From positions 1 through 46,878 of the forward strand of contig MSHD01000047.1 of the NCBI GenBank assembly GCA_001941045.1: a stretch of DNA of 46,878 bases. The letters run 5' to 3'. Below the pieces are notes generated by a model. That model saw only the letters and a list, made by a program, of their open reading frames with translations, ran no database searches and was not told the origin of the DNA. A program made the translations under genes and the position numbers. The stretch is from Lachnospiraceae bacterium Zagget2. GTDB taxonomy: Bacteria; Bacillota; Clostridia; Lachnospirales; Lachnospiraceae. Numbering within the stretch: position 1 is the stretch's first letter; every line of letters starts with the position of its first letter. Below, in pieces: positions 33,066 through 41,717 of the stretch.

Positions 33066-34574
33066 ATGCAGCTCAGTATGTGGATGATTGCCAATCAGCT
33101 GGCAAATTTTGATATAGAAACGGATATTCAGAAGGACGCACCGATCGTGCTGCGCAGTGCGCGCAGAGCTTATGCGACAGAGTGCGTCCATGTCATGCCC
33201 ACCGGAAATGATGTTCTCTGCACGGGGGATGGAGGAAAGATTCTGATCCGTGACATCGAGATCGAATATGCGTTTGAGATCATACAGTCTATTTTTGACA
33301 CTTATGACGCCTGGAATGCAGATATTCTCCGCTCCGCCGCACACAATGACTTTCAGGCGATTGTCAACGACTCCTGGCATGCGTTTCACAGCCCGATCGT
33401 CCTTTTAAACGAAGATTTCAAAGTTCTTGCCATGACAGAGAGCACCGACATGGGCGGTTCTGATGAAGAGTGGGCCTACTTAAAGGAAAACGGTTACAGC
33501 TCTTACCGCGCCATCAAAAATATTACCCAGGACGGCGAATGGCGAAAGCACCGGGGCAAAATCGACGCCCAGCGCTTTCATTTTCCGGATAAGAAAAAGA
33601 TGAGCAGCTGCATCAGCGCTGCCGTCATTCATGACAACGTGCGTTACGGACGTATCAATGTACTGGAAAAAGACCGGCCTCTGAACGAGGGCGACATGCA
33701 GCTGCTCAGTCATCTTGCAAGGACGGTTGCGCCTTATCTGAGCCTGTATTATATGAAAGATGCAAACTCTGAAAGCTACAATGTATTTCTGGAGATGCTG
33801 AAGGGCCATCACACGGAAAAACGTGTGTTTGAGACCCGCATGGCCTACAAGCAGTGGTCTCAGAGCGATACCTATGTAGTGATGGTCATCGATTTCCGTG
33901 GCGATCGCAGCGTGATGCGCATGTGTGTACAGCAGCTGTCAGCACAGCTCCCGCACACCGAGCTGACTCTGCTGGAAGATCATGTAATTGCCATCGTCAA
34001 CAAGACACGGGATGATTATGAGAGAATCCGCCGGATCATTGAAAATATGGTTGTCAACTGTGATAAGTACCTCGGCGTAAGCCTTCCTTTCGAAGGACTC
34101 ACCTGGGTTCAGCATTACTATCATCAGGCGGCGGCAGCCATTCAGTACGGCATCTGTTTTCAGAATTCGAACCCGGCACGGGAAGGAAGCGTCTTTGAAT
34201 TCTATGACTATGCTGCAGATTATCTGTATGAGACCGCTTCCGGAAATGACTGTGCTCAGCTCTGCGCCTGCTCTCCGGACGCCGTCAGCCTGGTCAGAGA
34301 GAGTTACCGGGACGGAAATGATGAGAGGAGCAATACGCTGTATATCTACCTGAAAAACGACTGTTCTCTTTCCAGAACCGCACAGGAGATGCATCTTCAC
34401 AAGAACACGCTGCTCTATCGCCTGAAGAAAATCATGGACAGCCTGCAGTATCCCACGGAAGATAAATACAGCCGTGATTATCTGTATGGCTCGCTTCGGC
34501 TCCTGTGGCTTTATCAGCTGAAGTATCCGAAACTGCTTGCCCGCTTCTGTGAAAATGAACTGGACCAGGACTAA
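33066..34574 (+). CDS. PucR-family transcriptional regulator
   Basis: A regulator of about 500 residues. The N-terminal ligand-sensing region of about 350 residues resembles those of other PucR-like proteins (MWMIANQL, then a GAF-like middle around SSCISAAVIHDNVRYGRINV). The C-terminal HTH_30 domain has CSLSRTAQEMHLHKNTLLYR (about residues 425-447). PucR-type proteins usually activate adjacent catabolic operons in response to substrate. The ATG at 33066 is preferred because GGGGG is eight bases upstream; ATG 33060 is only two bases from it. It is divergent from, and so probably controls, the UROD operon. It ends six bases before the convergent cobO stop. Confidence 0.88.
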   Translation: MQLSMWMIANQLANFDIETDIQKDAPIVLRSARRAYATECVHVMPTGNDVLCTGDGGKILIRDIEIEYAFEIIQSIFDTYDAWNADILRSAAHNDFQAIVNDSWHAFHSPIVLLNEDFKVLAMTESTDMGGSDEEWAYLKENGYSSYRAIKNITQDGEWRKHRGKIDAQRFHFPDKKKMSSCISAAVIHDNVRYGRINVLEKDRPLNEGDMQLLSHLARTVAPYLSLYYMKDANSESYNVFLEMLKGHHTEKRVFETRMAYKQWSQSDTYVVMVIDFRGDRSVMRMCVQQLSAQLPHTELTLLEDHVIAIVNKTRDDYERIRRIIENMVVNCDKYLGVSLPFEGLTWVQHYYHQAAAAIQYGICFQNSNPAREGSVFEFYDYAADYLYETASGNDCAQLCACSPDAVSLVRESYRDGNDERSNTLYIYLKNDCSLSRTAQEMHLHKNTLLYRLKKIMDSLQYPTEDKYSRDYLYGSLRLLWLYQLKYPKLLARFCENELDQD

Positions 34575-34580
34575 GGGGCG

Positions 34581-35114
34581 TTACATCTCGATTCCTCTGC
34601 GCGCAGGGATCCCCTTCTCAAAAGGATGTTTCACCTTACGCATCTCAGTCACATAATCGGCGAGCTCCACGAGCTCTTCCCCCGGATCACGGCCGGTCAG
34701 GACGATCTCCAGATGTTCCGGACGGTTCATAAGAAAGTGAAGCGCTTCTTTCTGGTCGATCAGCCCATGGTTGTAGGCGCTCATAAACTCATCTACGATC
34801 AGAAGATCATATTCCTCATCCCTCGCCTTTTGTGCAGCTTCCAGAAAGATTGCGGTATAGGCCTTCGCCGCCGCCCGCTTCTGCTCTTCATTCATATTCC
34901 AGTAGAATCCAAAGTGTTCCGTACAGCAGCGGTAAGTGACGCCGAGCTGCTGCAGCATCTTTACCTCCCCGGAGCTCCCGTCCTTCATCACCTGGCAGAA
35001 CAGCACCTTCAGCCCGGTGCCGGCGGCACGCACCGCAAGACCAACCGAAGCAGTCGTCTTTCCCTTTCCATCCCCGCAGTAGATCTGCAGACATCCCTTT
35101 TTCAAAGCAGCCAT
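34581..35114 (-). CDS. cobO: Cob(I)yrinic acid a,c-diamide adenosyltransferase
   Basis: A 177-residue CobA/CobO-type enzyme transferring adenosyl from ATP to Co(I) corrinoids. The P-loop GDGKGKTTASVGLAVRA is near the N-terminus; later blocks are LLIVDEFMSAYNHGLI and LTGRDPGEELVELADYVTEM. The ATG overlaps the end of cbiB by 13 bases, with GGAG in front. It is the last gene of the cobalamin cluster, converging on the PucR regulator. Confidence 0.95.
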   Translation of the reverse strand: MAALKKGCLQIYCGDGKGKTTASVGLAVRAAGTGLKVLFCQVMKDGSSGEVKMLQQLGVTYRCCTEHFGFYWNMNEEQKRAAAKAYTAIFLEAAQKARDEEYDLLIVDEFMSAYNHGLIDQKEALHFLMNRPEHLEIVLTGRDPGEELVELADYVTEMRKVKHPFEKGIPARRGIEM

Positions 35115-36070
35115 AAAATTACTCCTTTTATGATTCCAAATACAACAAGTGCCAGAACCGCCGTCGCATACATGAGCCGGTTCGCACGGCGGATATCCTC
35201 ATACTCGACCGGACGGTCGGGATCTCCGATCGTCGGTTTCTCATACAGCTTACCAAAATAATACGCGTTGCCCGCAAGCTGGATATGCAGCGCCCCGGCG
35301 GTCGCCGCCTCGGTATGGGCGGAGTTGGGGCTCGCGTGATTGCGCCGGTCTCTTTTGCAGATGCGCCACGCATTGCGTCCGTCCATCCCGCAAAGTCCGG
35401 CAGCTGCCACCATCAGCAATGCCGAAAGGCGGGCGGGAATAAAATTCAGCACATCGTCAAACTTCGCCGCCGCGCGCCCGAAATACAGATATTTTTCGTT
35501 TTTGTAGCCGACCATTGAATCCATCGTATTTACAGCCTTGTAAAAAAAGCCGAGTGGTGCGCCGCCGATGATCAGAAACAGAAGCGGTGCGACGACACCG
35601 TCCGAGGCATTCTCTGCCACGGTCTCCACCGCGGCCTTCGCGACGCCGATCTCATCCAGCACCTCCGTGTCCCGCCCGACGACCATGGAAACGGCATAGC
35701 GGGCCTTCTTAAGATCGCCTTCCTTAAGCGCATCATAGACCTTCATGGTCTCCGCCTTCAGGGATTTTGCCGCCAGAAGCTGCCAGCAGAAGAAAGTCTC
35801 CAGGGCGAAATGCGCGTATGGATGCAGAAGCCCGGCAAGGTACAGCAGTCCCCATGCCACTGCCGTCGTGATTCCTGCGGTCAGAATCAGCAGGAAGACG
35901 CCTGCGATGAGCTCTCCACTCTCCGACTTTGGAAAAAGTCCGCGCAGTATTTTTTCGAGCCCACTGATCAGATGGCCTACCAGCCGGATCGGATGGTAAA
36001 TCCAATGCGGATCTCCGAGTAAAAGATCGAGCAGGAAGCCGAGCACTACGGCAAGTATCGATAATTCCAT
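35102..36070 (-). CDS. cbiB: Adenosylcobinamide-phosphate synthase
   Basis: A 322-residue membrane enzyme attaching aminopropanol (phosphate) to adenosylcobyric acid. Family blocks are LLDLLLGDPHWIYHPIRLVG at the N-terminus, SMVVGRDTEVLDE, VETVAENASDGVVAPL, NTMDSMVGYKNEKY and RDRRNHASPNSAHTEAATAG. Overlaps of 25 and 13 bases join it to the phosphatase and cobO. Confidence 0.95.
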   Translation of the reverse strand: MELSILAVVLGFLLDLLLGDPHWIYHPIRLVGHLISGLEKILRGLFPKSESGELIAGVFLLILTAGITTAVAWGLLYLAGLLHPYAHFALETFFCWQLLAAKSLKAETMKVYDALKEGDLKKARYAVSMVVGRDTEVLDEIGVAKAAVETVAENASDGVVAPLLFLIIGGAPLGFFYKAVNTMDSMVGYKNEKYLYFGRAAAKFDDVLNFIPARLSALLMVAAAGLCGMDGRNAWRICKRDRRNHASPNSAHTEAATAGALHIQLAGNAYYFGKLYEKPTIGDPDRPVEYEDIRRANRLMYATAVLALVVFGIIKGVILWLL

Positions 36071-36621
36071 CGCTTCGTTCCCTCCACCGGCGTCAGCAGA
36101 TAGCCGCAGCCGTTTTTTACCTGATAGTCAAAATAATTCATCTCCGGATAACCAAAGCGCTCGAGAATCGCCATGATCGTGCCGCCGTGCGCGACAATGC
36201 CCACGCGGGCAGCTTCCGGAAGTGCTTCCACGATCCGCTCAAATGCGTGGCAGCAGCGGGACCGGAAGAAATCCGTCGCCTCCCCGTTCGGGAAAGGCAG
36301 CGTCCCTCCGCTGTCGACCCAGGTCTGATAATCTGGATTGCCGGAGAGCTCCTCATAATTTTTATTTTCAAAATCACCGAAATCGGTCTCCCGAAGGTTC
36401 GGAACGATCTGCAGCGGTGGATGTTCCGGCCAGAGTAATTCTGCCGTCTCGGTGCATCGCTTCATCGGACTGACGAAGAGACGCTCCACCGCCGGCATCT
36501 GCTTCCCTGCAAGCTCGCGCCTCCCCTCCTCGCAGAGCGGTTCATCCGTGCAGCAGCCCACATAACGGTGTTCCAGATTTCCCGCTGTCTTTCCGTGGCG
36601 GATCAGCAGAATTTCAGGCAC
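36046..36621 (-). CDS. cobC: Histidine phosphatase, probable alpha-ribazole phosphatase
   Basis: A 191-residue phosphoglycerate-mutase-fold phosphatase. The catalytic RHG motif is LIRHGKTAGN (residues 6-15), with Arg/Glu in LRETDFGDFENKNYEEL and the second catalytic His in GIVAHGGTIMA. Its place among lower-ligand-assembly genes supports the CobC role, dephosphorylating alpha-ribazole-phosphate or cobalamin-phosphate. It overlaps its neighbours on both sides (8 and 25 bases). Confidence 0.85.
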   Translation of the reverse strand: MPEILLIRHGKTAGNLEHRYVGCCTDEPLCEEGRRELAGKQMPAVERLFVSPMKRCTETAELLWPEHPPLQIVPNLRETDFGDFENKNYEELSGNPDYQTWVDSGGTLPFPNGEATDFFRSRCCHAFERIVEALPEAARVGIVAHGGTIMAILERFGYPEMNYFDYQVKNGCGYLLTPVEGTKRWNYRYLP

Positions 36622-36994
36622 GTTTGATCACCGTTCCAATCCCGCACACAACGCGGTGCACTTCCTTTGCCCGCTTTGCGATCTCGCAGCAGACGCGCCC
36701 TGTCTTTTCCCGGTATTCCCGGTCGAACTGATCAACCGGTACTACGCCATAGCCGAGCTCATTCGTCACCAGGACAATATCCGGATTCTCCTGCTGCAGT
36801 TTTTCAAGGTCGATCTCCTGCCCGGTCTGTAGCATTCGCCGGATATACTCATGGAAATGGTACAGAAGCTTCACCTCGAAAATGGCCTCCATCGCACAGT
36901 CTGCGCCGTCCGCGGCGTCCTTCCGGGCAATCTGAAAAGTCTCAAATGCGTAATCTTTTTTTCCCTGAAAGCATCCCCCTGTTACCAGTATCAT
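36614..36994 (-). CDS. Short CobU-like protein (degenerate adenosylcobinamide kinase fold)
   Basis: 126 residues against about 180 for CobU. The N-terminus MILVTGGCFQGKKDYAFETF keeps a P-loop outline (Gly6-Lys12) but has Lys13 where kinases have Ser/Thr. The C-terminus VLVTNELGYGVVPVDQFDRE and VVCGIGTVIK matches CobU. The middle segment with the guanylylated histidine (RxxHxxR) is missing. A complete cobU lies two genes upstream, so this is a divergent paralogue, perhaps regulatory or with nucleotide-binding lost. The frame is intact and overlaps cobC by eight bases, so it is maintained rather than decayed. Confidence 0.7.
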   Translation of the reverse strand: MILVTGGCFQGKKDYAFETFQIARKDAADGADCAMEAIFEVKLLYHFHEYIRRMLQTGQEIDLEKLQQENPDIVLVTNELGYGVVPVDQFDREYREKTGRVCCEIAKRAKEVHRVVCGIGTVIKRA

Positions 36995-37021
36995 TCCCTG
37001 TTTCCTCCAGACCTTTCGTAT

Positions 37022-37789
37022 TTATCGCAGAAGACACTGCGCAATCATAACCGTGCAGGCGCAGGCAAGCTCCATGACCTGCAGAAAAAATCCCGCGATA
37101 TCCCCGGTCGTTCCTCCGAATTCCTTCATCGCCATGTGATGGTAATACCAGAATACCACTGCCGCTGTCGCCAGAATGATCAGCGCGTAACGCCAGTCCA
37201 TACAGGCCAGCAGCCCCGCGCAGCCGATGATCCAGACTGCAAGCGATACAAGCAGCACCTTTTTCTGCGCCGCATCGGAGAAAAGGGCGAGCGAACCTTT
37301 TTTATTCGCCTTCGGAAAGACCGAGAGCGCCAGAGCGCTTAACGCGCGCGACAGTACAAAAACCACCCCCAGCACAGGGTAAAGCTGCGTATCAAGCTCC
37401 GTCCAGGCGCCAAGAGCGAGTGTAAAGTATGCACAGCCCATGATAACGGCAAACGCGCCGGCATGAGAATCCTTCAGAATCTCGACTTTCCGTTCCTGCG
37501 GCTGGTGAGAACTCAGCGCATCCATCGTGTCGAGAAAGCCGTCCAGATGGATTCCTCCCGTCACGATTACCGGCAGCAGCACACAGCCCGCCGCGCGCAT
37601 CAGATCGCCGAAACCAAGCCATGCCGCGAGATATCCCCAGCCACAAAGAAGCAAACCGATGACCGCGCCGATCGCCGGGAAGAAGCACATCATATATTTC
37701 ATATTTTCTTTTTCCCAGTCCGCGCGCGGTACCGGGATACGCGAATACATCGCAAAGGAAATCAGAAAACTGTTCCAGACCCGTTTCAT
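37022..37789 (-). CDS. cobS: Adenosylcobinamide-GDP ribazoletransferase (cobalamin synthase)
   Basis: A 255-residue membrane enzyme joining adenosylcobinamide-GDP and alpha-ribazole. Key blocks are FAMYSRIPVP at the N-terminus, the metal-binding GGIHLDGFLDTMDAL with KDSHAGAFAV, and GGTTGDIAGFFLQVMEL at the C-terminus. Its ATG overlaps the cobU stop (ATGA). Confidence 0.95.
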   Translation of the reverse strand: MKRVWNSFLISFAMYSRIPVPRADWEKENMKYMMCFFPAIGAVIGLLLCGWGYLAAWLGFGDLMRAAGCVLLPVIVTGGIHLDGFLDTMDALSSHQPQERKVEILKDSHAGAFAVIMGCAYFTLALGAWTELDTQLYPVLGVVFVLSRALSALALSVFPKANKKGSLALFSDAAQKKVLLVSLAVWIIGCAGLLACMDWRYALIILATAAVVFWYYHHMAMKEFGGTTGDIAGFFLQVMELACACTVMIAQCLLR

Positions 37790-38328
37790 ACAGACACCTC
37801 ATCCCATGGAGTTTTCCCTTTATGAACCAACGGAATCGAATAGACGACCTCGACGAGCAGATCGGCTGTCCTGGCAAGATGCCGGTTGATATTCCCAAGG
37901 CAGCGCTGATAGCGGGCAGTCTCCGGATCGTAGTCGATGCCGTCAGAAAAGATCTCGTTTGTCACGATAATCAGATTGCGGCATTGTCCATACACCTGCT
38001 CCACCCCGGCCAGAATCTCCTCCGCACTTCGCTCTCCGGCGCCGTCCTCCTGATACATCTCATTGGCGATCAGATTCGACATGCATTCGAGCAGCACCGT
38101 ATCATAAGCGCGGACATCGGCATGCTTCAGATCTGTGTAACATTCCAACGTGTCAAAGCCTTTGTCCTTCCGCATCAGACGATGCCTGGCGATCCGCCGG
38201 TGACTCTCCTCATCAAAAGGATACATGGTGGCGATATAGAGTTTTGGCCCGGCGGCAAGACGCATAACCAGCGATTCCGCATATTCGGATTTTCCGCTGC
38301 CGCTCCCGCCTGTCACAACAATCAGCAT
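37786..38328 (-). CDS. cobU: Adenosylcobinamide kinase / adenosylcobinamide-phosphate guanylyltransferase
   Basis: A 180-residue bifunctional enzyme activating adenosylcobinamide. The P-loop is VTGGSGSGKSEYAE (residues 5-18), the guanylylated His49 lies in RRIARHRLMRKDKGFDTLE, and the C-terminal NEIFSDGIDYDPETARYQR fits the family. The ATG at 38326-38328 is chosen because GGGGAG lies eight bases upstream; it starts just before the cbiA stop. An alternative ATG six codons earlier lacks spacing for an RBS. Confidence 0.93.
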   Translation of the reverse strand: MLIVVTGGSGSGKSEYAESLVMRLAAGPKLYIATMYPFDEESHRRIARHRLMRKDKGFDTLECYTDLKHADVRAYDTVLLECMSNLIANEMYQEDGAGERSAEEILAGVEQVYGQCRNLIIVTNEIFSDGIDYDPETARYQRCLGNINRHLARTADLLVEVVYSIPLVHKGKTPWDEVSV

Positions 38329-39689
38329 AAGGCATACTCCCCGCATTTTTTCAGAAAGCTGTATGCAGCTTCCGGGTTGGACCAGAGGAAAAGATGCGGA
38401 AATCCCGCGTACAGGCGTTCATCCCCGACCACGCAGTCCCACTCCCGCCTGCCGACCGGCTTTTTTGCGTGGAACATATCCCCGCAGTGCTCGCTCTCCC
38501 AGTAATGAAATTCATGGCCGCGCAGCGTGGTTCCGGCAGGACCCAGTAATCCGTCTCTTGCTGCACACAGGTTGATATAACCGAAGCGTCCGAGCCGGTC
38601 TGTCCGATAAGCGCGCGCATCAAGCGCCCCCGCCATCGGATAAAAATTCCCGTCATCCCCCTCCAGTTCCCGGTGCAGATAGAGGAAACCGCCGCACTCG
38701 GCGATGCAGGGCATACCGTTCTTCAACGCATCACGAATCGCGGCACGCATGTTTTCGTTCCCGCTCAGCTCCTTCACGTGAAGCTCCGGGTAACCGCCGC
38801 TTAAGATAAGCCCGGAAATCTGCTCCGGCAAGTGCTGGTCTTTCAACGGGGAAAAGGGGACGAGTTCCGCACCCATTTCCTGCAGAAGCTCCAGATTGTC
38901 GAGGTAGGTGAAGCAAAAAGCATCGTCCTCGGCGACCGCAATGCGCAGCGGTCCGGCAAGCGCCGGAATTTCCGGCTGGTCCGCCGAAAGTTCCCCGCTT
39001 TCCTTCGCCAGCGCGATCAGCTCATCTATATCAATCGTTTCTTCCAGTTTTTCTGCAAGCCGGTTCAGCTTTTCCTTCAGCGCTTCGATCTCCCCCGGCA
39101 GCACAAGTCCCAGATGCCGGCTCTCAAGATTCAGATCGGTAAGCTTCGGCACATAACCCAGCACCCGAATGCCCAGCTCTTCTTCAATCAGAGGTGCCAG
39201 CTGTGCATAGATCATCGGTGAAATCTGATTCAGGATCACCGCCTGAATATGACTGTCCCTCTGATATTCCAGGAAGCCCTTGATCGTCGCCAAGATGGAG
39301 AGGCTCGCGCCCCGGCAGGGCACGATCAGCACTGTGGGAAGATCAAGCACGCAGGCGACCTCATAGGTGCTTCCCTTTGTGCTCACGCCTCCAAGGCCGT
39401 CATAATAGCCCATAACGCCCTCTGCAACCGCAATCTCACAGTCTTCGGTATTCTTAAGAAACAGATAACGGGTCGTATTCTCATCTGTAAAAAAGGTGTC
39501 CAGATTGCGTGACTTCGTACCGATCACGCGCCCGTGAAACATCGGATCGATATAGTCCGGCCCGCATTTGAAAGAAGCCACCTGCAGGCCGCGGTTCACG
39601 AGCGCCTGCAGGATCCCGCAGGTGATCAGCGTCTTGCCGCTGCCGCTCGCCGGGGCGGCCAGAAGAATCCTCGGCATCCGCTTTTTCAT
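38322..39689 (-). CDS. cbiA: Cobyrinate a,c-diamide synthase
   Basis: A 455-residue glutamine-dependent amidase making cobyrinate a,c-diamide. The N-terminal ATPase domain has PASGSGKTLITCGILQAL (about 13-30) and VAEGVMGYYDGLGG. The C-terminal class I glutaminase domain (about 248-455) has LILSGGYPELH and the nucleophile Cys332 in CIAECGGFLYLHREL. It overlaps cbiJET by four bases and cobU by seven. Confidence 0.95.
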   Translation of the reverse strand: MKKRMPRILLAAPASGSGKTLITCGILQALVNRGLQVASFKCGPDYIDPMFHGRVIGTKSRNLDTFFTDENTTRYLFLKNTEDCEIAVAEGVMGYYDGLGGVSTKGSTYEVACVLDLPTVLIVPCRGASLSILATIKGFLEYQRDSHIQAVILNQISPMIYAQLAPLIEEELGIRVLGYVPKLTDLNLESRHLGLVLPGEIEALKEKLNRLAEKLEETIDIDELIALAKESGELSADQPEIPALAGPLRIAVAEDDAFCFTYLDNLELLQEMGAELVPFSPLKDQHLPEQISGLILSGGYPELHVKELSGNENMRAAIRDALKNGMPCIAECGGFLYLHRELEGDDGNFYPMAGALDARAYRTDRLGRFGYINLCAARDGLLGPAGTTLRGHEFHYWESEHCGDMFHAKKPVGRREWDCVVGDERLYAGFPHLFLWSNPEAAYSFLKKCGEYALC

Positions 39690-41713
39690 TCTCCGGTTCC
39701 TCCCCTCAGTGTGACAATGTAGATCGGATTCTGTCCCATCATCAGATGATAACTGCCAAGAGCCTTCGCGCGGGCGACACTGACAGAAATGATCTCCTCC
39801 TCAATCAGAGGCAGCTCTTTCAGGCAGTCCGTCACCTCGCCAATCGTCTCGAGCGTCACGGTATTGATCACCAGGCGGACGGACGGATTTTTCTTCAGAA
39901 TAACCTGAAGGATTTCTTTCAGATTACCGGCGGAACCGCCGACAAACACGTGCGTCGGCGCCGGCAGATCTTCCAGCGCCTCCGGGGCAAGCCCATGAAT
40001 CACCTGAATATTCGGCGCGCCGAAACGGCGCTTATTTTCCTCGATCAGGGAGCAGGCCTCCTCGTTCCGCTCGACGGCATATATGGCTCCGTCGCAGGCG
40101 GCGAGCGCAAGTTCAATTGTCACAGAACCGGTCCCCGCGCCTACATCATAGACAATCGCATCTTTTGTAAGCTGTAACTTGGCAACCGACAGACTCCGGA
40201 TCTCACTCTTCGTCATCGGCGCCTTACCGCGAAGGAATTCTTCATCATCAATGCAGCAGCGAAGTCCTGCGAGGGGAGTCGGATTCTCGATCAGGGCCAC
40301 GCAGAGGCCATCCCAGTTTCTATCCAGAAGCTGTGCGGGTGTACCGCTGCTGATCCGTTCGTCCGCATAGCCAAGCCGCTCGCCGATAAAGACTTTCACA
40401 TCGCCAAGTCCATATTCGGAAAGCTCCGTGCAGAGCTTTCTCACACTGCCCTTCGCGCTCAGCAGCGTGAATGTGCGTGCGTGGCTCTTCACCGCTGCCA
40501 CAAGATTTGCCTCGCGTCCATGTGTGCTCAGGAGGCAGACATCCTCCCATGCGACATGCAGTTTTCCACAGAAATAGACAACGGAGGAAATCCCGCACAG
40601 GCTACGAACCTCACAACCGTTTCCTTCCAGTGCGTCATAGAGCTTCTTCGCGCCGCTGTAAAAACCAATATCGCCAGAGAGCAGGATTGCAATGCGCGAA
40701 TACTCCGGGTGCTGCGCAATATATTCCGCAATCTCATCCGCATTGTAGGCTGTATAGCACGGTTTTGCCGGCTCGTCTGCCGCCTCCAGCATCCGCTTCG
40801 CGCCGATCAGGAGCTCCGCCTCATGAATCGCACGCGCTGCTTCCACGGTCATGCCCTCCGGCGTGCCCATGCCGATGCCGATGAGGGTGACTGTACGGGC
40901 CGTGGGCTCTGACGCGGAAGGGATCGGTGTCAAAGAATCGTCGCAGAAGCCTGCGACCCCCAGACGCTCTTCCAGCAGCCGAAGAACTTCTTTAATGGAA
41001 TAACCCTCCTGTTCCTGCGGCCTTCCAACCAGTACCAGCTGAGCCCCGGCCTTTCTCGCGGCGCGCACCTTTTCGCCGAAGCCCCCTGCCTTTCCGGTCT
41101 CCTTCGTGACGAGATACTTGCAGTCAAACTGCCGTAGCAGCGCCGTGTTCAGCTCCTCACTGAAAGGTCCCTGCATGCAGATCAGATTCTTTCCGACGAA
41201 TCCAAGCTTTTCACAGGCGGCTGCCACCTGCCCGGTGGAAAGCACCCGCGCGAAGACCCGTTTCTCATAGTCCGGGATCGCCGTATATTTGTGGAGTTCC
41301 TTGCTTCCTGTTGTCGCAAGGATATTTCCTTCCTTATCTTTTAAATATTCCACGGCCTCATCCACGGAAGCTGTTATCACCGCGCCTTCTGCATCCCATG
41401 CATCCTGATCGCGAATCAGGCGGATGTATTCCGCTCCTGCTTCCCGACAGGCCGCCGCGACATTCCGGGACACTTCCACTGCGTAGGGATGTGTGGCGTC
41501 CACGACGAGTTCCGCCTCTTTTTCACGGAGAAATGCTGCCATCGCCCACTCATCCATGCGGCCGGCATGTACGTGAAGATATTCATTTTCTGTGAGCAGC
41601 GTCTCTCCATAGTCCGTCGCAACGCAGGCCGTCACGGCGATTCTCTTTCCGGAGAGAAATTCTGAAAGCGTCCGTCCTTCGATGGTTCCCGCAAAAATGA
41701 TCACAGGTTTCAT
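39686..41713 (-). CDS. CbiJ-CbiE-CbiT fusion: precorrin-6A reductase with precorrin-6B C5/C15 methyltransferase-decarboxylase
   Basis: A 675-residue triple fusion. Residues 1-250 are CbiJ/CobK (IIFAGTIEGRTLSEFL at the start, VVDATHPYAVEVS, ATTGSKELHKYT). Residues 274-478 are CbiE, the C5 SAM methyltransferase (TLIGIGMGTPEGMT, ILLSGDIGFYSGAKKL). Residues 489-675 are CbiT, the C15 methyltransferase/decarboxylase (RGKAPMTKSEIRSL and SAM motif YDVGAGTGSVTIELAL at 522-537). Three consecutive ring-contraction-stage steps are thus on one chain. Internal reading is uninterrupted. It lies four bases after cbiG. Confidence 0.92.
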   Translation of the reverse strand: MKPVIIFAGTIEGRTLSEFLSGKRIAVTACVATDYGETLLTENEYLHVHAGRMDEWAMAAFLREKEAELVVDATHPYAVEVSRNVAAACREAGAEYIRLIRDQDAWDAEGAVITASVDEAVEYLKDKEGNILATTGSKELHKYTAIPDYEKRVFARVLSTGQVAAACEKLGFVGKNLICMQGPFSEELNTALLRQFDCKYLVTKETGKAGGFGEKVRAARKAGAQLVLVGRPQEQEGYSIKEVLRLLEERLGVAGFCDDSLTPIPSASEPTARTVTLIGIGMGTPEGMTVEAARAIHEAELLIGAKRMLEAADEPAKPCYTAYNADEIAEYIAQHPEYSRIAILLSGDIGFYSGAKKLYDALEGNGCEVRSLCGISSVVYFCGKLHVAWEDVCLLSTHGREANLVAAVKSHARTFTLLSAKGSVRKLCTELSEYGLGDVKVFIGERLGYADERISSGTPAQLLDRNWDGLCVALIENPTPLAGLRCCIDDEEFLRGKAPMTKSEIRSLSVAKLQLTKDAIVYDVGAGTGSVTIELALAACDGAIYAVERNEEACSLIEENKRRFGAPNIQVIHGLAPEALEDLPAPTHVFVGGSAGNLKEILQVILKKNPSVRLVINTVTLETIGEVTDCLKELPLIEEEIISVSVARAKALGSYHLMMGQNPIYIVTLRGGTGE

Positions 41714-41717
41714 ATCC

